This document shows positions 60,734 to 64,000 of a DNA stretch of 64,000 bases, piece by piece. The stretch covers positions 124,001-188,000 of the forward strand of contig CP011126.1 of NCBI GenBank assembly GCA_001077715.1. Direction: 5' to 3'. The notes below the pieces were generated by a model that was not told the DNA's origin, made no database searches, and saw only the letters and a list, made by a program, of their open reading frames with translations. The DNA comes from Candidatus Coxiella mudrowiae (GTDB lineage Bacteria > Pseudomonadota > Gammaproteobacteria > Coxiellales > Coxiellaceae). Positions within the stretch are counted from its first letter, which is position 1; the number at the start of each line of letters is the position of its first letter. The translations under genes and the position numbers were made by a program.

Positions 60734-62308
60734 AAGACAGACTAAATTCTGGGATTGGCTCAAGGATTTTAATCCCAAACTTAGCCAAAGCAGCTTCATA
60801 GATTTTTCTTTCGGCATTGGTATCAGGAATTACACCAGTTAATTTCATTTTGGTTTTTTTAATTTGAGTTCTCTACTAGCTATTTCTGCAAGAAATTCAC
60901 ATCGTTTTTGAAAATCATTGGAGCCCGCCACCTTCAGTTTAAGATCTACTTTCGTATCTTCTATTTGTCGGGTTAACGTACCTCCTTCATTGGGAAGTTC
61001 TACTTGGTAATTGCCGTTTTTACCTGGCGTCAAATAATCTTTAAACCTGAAGTGATTTCTGGTCTGTTTTAGAAACGGTTGCAACTATTTCCTGAAATTC
61101 ATTTTTAAGAAGTGTGACACCGTCAAATTTAATGGAACTCTCATTAAAACCAGGAGGAAGAGCATTTGCGCTTTTAGCCTGATAAAGACGCCATTGCTGA
61201 GTCTTCATTGACTTTAAATCGCGATATTTTGTTGTTATTTGTTCTTTTAATTTGAGTGCATGCTCATTTGAAATTAGAGGCTTATTGTCATCGAGGAGTG
61301 CATCAAAATGAATGCTACCAAAATGACTGCGGTGATTATGAAGAGCTTCGCGAATTACGGCTGGATTAGCTTCTGCATTAGCTACTGCCTTTTAAGCGTC
61401 CGCTAATGAGTCAGAAAGTTGTCCGTTAACAGATAATTGAACTAATTGTAGAAGCAGCTGTTTGTCTCAATCAAATAGTGGGCGACCTTATTATATCGTT
61501 TCATCATCAAAATGATTACCAGTTTCAAAATCAATTTCTCTTGGAAGGGGCTGCTTGTTTAAGGCTCGCCTTAGCACGAATGGATCAGTTGCATTATGGA
61601 TCGAACGTCGGATTAATTCTAAAGAAGCGAATTGCTTGATAGTTTGAGTCTGATCATCGGTTAATAATTTGAATCTTCCAAATGGCCTGAAAAATTAATA
61701 TTTCCCAGTAGGGCATTTTTATTCAGAGCGTCTTTTATTGCTTAAGCACCTTCGGCCTATGCTAGCGTTTTAAGAGCTTGTTTTTGTGGATCTGAGAAAC
61801 CCTTAAGAGAAGAAATGGAGAGCCTAAATAAACGAAGCGCAGCGAAAATCCTTATTCTGTCCGCAGCATCATTGGTAATTATAACTTCGTCCGTATGATG
61901 ATTGTCGGTTTTAAAATCTATTTCTCCTAACAAATCATGTTTGTTGAGAGCCTCTTTTAATGTTTGAGGGGAAGGCGTTTTGACAAGCTCTTGTAATAAC
62001 GCTGTGCGTCTCTCATTAAGAATATTTATCGAAGCAAGCAATAGCGCCTAATGTATTTTTCGGCGGTAAGGTTTCGGAGCTCCTTAGCTTGGTCAGCACT
62101 GATGATGCTATTGTCGTTTCTATGAATCTTCATCAGCATGAAATACAACATTTCCGAAACGAGTGTGATGGGCATCTAGCGCTGTTCAAACTGCTGTGGG
62201 ACTTTCGGTTGCTGTTGCCACTGCACGAAAAGCGGTATAGTCTTTTAGACTACTGGCATTATCTGTACACAACTTTTCAATGGCGTCTTTAATAGTCTTA
62301 AATGACAT
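60723..62308 (-). pseudogene. Lineage-specific protein with about five internal repeats, broken
   Basis: ATG at 62308 has an AGGGAA site and opens MSFKTIKDAIEKLCTDNASS. About five degenerate units of roughly 55-90 residues follow: LDAHHTRFGNVVF...NDNSIISADQAKEL; LKEALNKHDLLGEIDFKTDN, DEVIITNDAADRI; IKDALNKNALLGNINF; LNKQPLPREIDFETGNHFDD; and IREALHNHRSHFGSIHFDAL, NKPLISNEHALKL. A common plan is A-L-x-x-H/K...G-x-I-x-F...N-x-x-I-(S/T)-x-x-x-A. The C-terminal part has GGTLTRQIEDTKVDLKLKVA and PDTNAERKIYEAALAKFGIK. Stops and frameshifts break every unit. I do not recognise the family. A repeat-rich, helix-rich protein without signal peptide in a Legionellales genome could be a secreted effector. 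Confidence 0.6.
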
Positions 62309-62544
62309 GTTTGTTTCCCTGAATTTTCGTTATTAGCTCAGAGTAGGAGCCGCTGGCTCAAAACTACCTCTATTCCATTTTTTGGTCTTTTTTTAGCTTT
62401 TCGTTCTTCACGTACTGTCTGTTGAAGAATCCTGATAAAAGATTGTTTTGCAGTTGCAGCAGATAGTGGATTGCCGAAAGTATGAATATCGCCTGACCTT
62501 CTAAAGCAATTATAAGTATTGCGTTTTTTGTATTTTCCTTTCTC

Positions 62545-63339
62545 CTAATTATTTCCCATGTATTTTTTGAATGCTTTTTCCCATTCTTCTTTAGTAGGAT
62601 TTAGCGGTTGGCCTTGATCATCAAGCAATTCTTCAGGCTGACCCGATTGATTATAATTGATATACTAGGACATGTTTTTTGAGTTCTGTAAATGCTTTCT
62701 TCGAAGCAGATTTTTAAGAGCAAAGATTGTCGCTCGAAGAACGAAGGACGTTCAATTCTTTTATCAAGTTCATTAAATTCTTGAGAGAATTCATCGTAAC
62801 CTTTTATTCCTTTAAAAATCGTCAAATCGGCGTAGCTTTTCAGAGCATTTTTCAGTTTTTTCTAATCTTATTTGAGCTTTTTGATTTGATTATCATAGTC
62901 TTTCTCCAACAAAAAAAGGAGTGTGGTGCGCAGCGAATTTAAATATTTCGTATTGTTGATGAAGCTCTTCAAGGTCCTTTATTAACCGCTAAAATTAGAT
63001 CCAGCAAATCTGAGTAATGATCTTCATGACCCAAGGTCGGTAGTTGGGGTGGCTTTTCTCTGACACAGCCTCGCTATTCAAAGAAAAGATATTAGCAAGC
63101 ACATCTATTTTTTTGGCGGTGTAGTTAATTCGTCAATGTTGTCGATGTATATTTTAGCTTGGTCTCGGATAATAGATTCTTCCCGAGAACCTAAATTATT
63201 ATTCTCTAATTAATTGTTCTTTGAGTGGTCATGCTTTTTTTGATAAATTTGTAATGATTTCTTCGTTTTTAAGCAGAAGTTCTTTTTCTTCTTTTCGGAT
63301 GGAAAGCTTTAGCTCTAGGCGAGAAATTTTTCTTGCCAT
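62545..63339 (-). pseudogene. Coiled-coil protein, broken
   Basis: ATG at 63339 has AAGGAA upstream and opens MARKISRLELKLSIRKEEKE, a charged helix, then breaks. Later fragments: GSREESIIRDQAKIYIDNID, LLEKDYDNQIKKLK, LEKTEKCSEKLRRFDDF, and the end QSGQPEELLDDQGQPLNPTK then EEWEKAFKKYMGNN-stop. It is rich in K and E and likely coiled coil. It lies upstream of the internally repetitive gene on the same strand and may have shared its operon. Family unknown. Confidence 0.45.
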
Positions 63340-63349
63340 TATTCCTTTT

Positions 63350-63565
63350 TTACCCCTTCTTCAGAAGGTTCGTGTGTTGAGAGTTCGTCGCGCTCGAATA
63401 ATTGATTTGATTTAATTTATCAATGCAGTTAGGTACCTCCATTAACCAATTCTTGCATCGAGTTTCTCTTGCTCCTATTTCTTCGAGGAATAAAAGGGGG
63501 TTTGCTTGAGCTGGTAAATGGTTAAAACGATGAATAAAGGAATCAGGTATTCTGGTATTCCTCAT
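63350..63565 (-). other. Short open frame upstream of the coiled-coil remnant, uncertain
   Basis: Seventy-one codons (MRNTRIPDSFIHRFNHLPAQ ... EEIGARETRCKNWLMEVPNC ... NLLKKG) end 10 bp before the ATG of the coiled-coil remnant. The composition is protein-like and helical, so it may be the end of another broken gene. I see no family match and no convincing ribosome site. Confidence 0.3.
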
Positions 63566-63775
63566 GAGAACAATATGATATCAATGTTAAGACATAAAGC
63601 TTGATTTAATATTAAATGTTTAAAGTGGACCAAAGCTTTACTGAATCCCTCGAATGAGCCCGTGGGCAAAAGAAGACGACATATTTTATTTTGTCATATA
63701 GAGAGCTTAGCGTGGGTTGTTTGGGGAATACGATACCACTTCCCATTGGGTAGGGTAGAAAGGGGTAAATGAAAC

Positions 63776-64000
63776 TTACTTAACCATTTCTTTCAATTGT
63801 TTCAAAGGACAGACTTTGATGACGTCGTGGGCAGGTTTGGCTTTAAAAGTCATTTCTTCACCGGTTAAAGGATTGACATTGCGGTCGGGCTTTAGTGGCG
63901 TGTCTGTGTTTTACTACACATTTTACCAAGCCTAGAAGAGTAAATTTACAGGCACCACCTTTGCTGCGAAGATGTATGCATAACATTAGCAAGTTCCTCT
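63776..64000 (-). pseudogene. HU-family DNA-binding protein, frameshifted, cut by the window edge
   Basis: Minus-strand fragments ELANVMHTHL, GAGKFTLLGLVKCVVK, then in another frame PDRNVNPLTGEEMTFKAKPA and HDVIKVCPLKQLKEMVK with a stop at 63776. The GKF-x-x-LG strand, the basic beta-arm ending R-N-x-NP-x-TGE, and the closing K-x-x-P-x-K-x-L-K pattern are those of HU/IHF proteins. A shift within the arm (near 63910) breaks the frame, unless this is a sequence error. The 5' end is beyond the window. Confidence 0.6.

Overview
The window looks like a host-restricted gammaproteobacterium of the Legionellales, most likely a Coxiella-type tick endosymbiont. This rests on gene content, the AT-rich sequence and the style of decay; I could not run a search. 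Intact housekeeping genes sit as islands between long stretches of genes broken by frameshifts, stops and deletions. I see no transposase, phage module or CRISPR array. The ancestral order lolB-ispE-tRNA-Gln-prs is kept except that ispE is absent, which fits an isoprenoid supply by the mevalonate route, as I recall for Coxiella.

Layout. 0-7 kb: prs with tRNA-Gln in its leader, a broken methyltransferase, lolB, midA-like methyltransferase, cca, psd. 7-15 kb: broken sodC, efp-epmA, priA, three broken envelope or secreted proteins, pdxB. 15-20 kb: a wholly decayed TolC/adaptor/MacB efflux operon and a broken amino-acid permease. 20-24 kb: thioesterase, intact APC permease, broken Sel1 protein. 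24-32 kb: polA, then broken moeB-rhodanese, small secreted protein, MFS carrier, DUF4143 ATPase and SMP-30 lactonase. 32-42 kb: glmS and an intact tkt-gap-pgk-pyk-fba operon. 42-51 kb: a complete type II secretion locus (gspD to gspM, with gspC on the opposite strand) in which every gene is disrupted. 51-60 kb: engB, a two-gene ABC transporter plus hydrolase, a second broken DUF4143 ATPase, and an intact feoABC iron operon with Fur-like sites. 60-64 kb: remnants of large lineage-specific proteins, including one with about five internal repeats, and a damaged HU-like gene at the edge.

What is kept is central carbon flow (tkt to fba), nucleotide and amino-sugar precursors (prs, glmS), PLP synthesis (pdxB), membrane lipid and lipoprotein maturation (psd, lolB), translation upkeep (cca, efp/epmA), replication and division (polA, priA, engB) and ferrous iron uptake. 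What is lost is protein secretion, drug efflux, periplasmic superoxide defence and several transporters, as expected for a sheltered intracellular life.

Three molecular oddities stand out. PolA has lost both acidic residues of the proofreading DxE motif (now HxQ). PriA lacks the winged-helix segment. Cca has ExD in place of DxD and no HD dyad, while tRNA-Gln carries CTA where CCA is expected. The decaying DNA is also peppered with exact two-copy tandem duplications of 9-22 bp and with G/C runs of 8-10, a mutational signature that may be connected with altered replication or repair.
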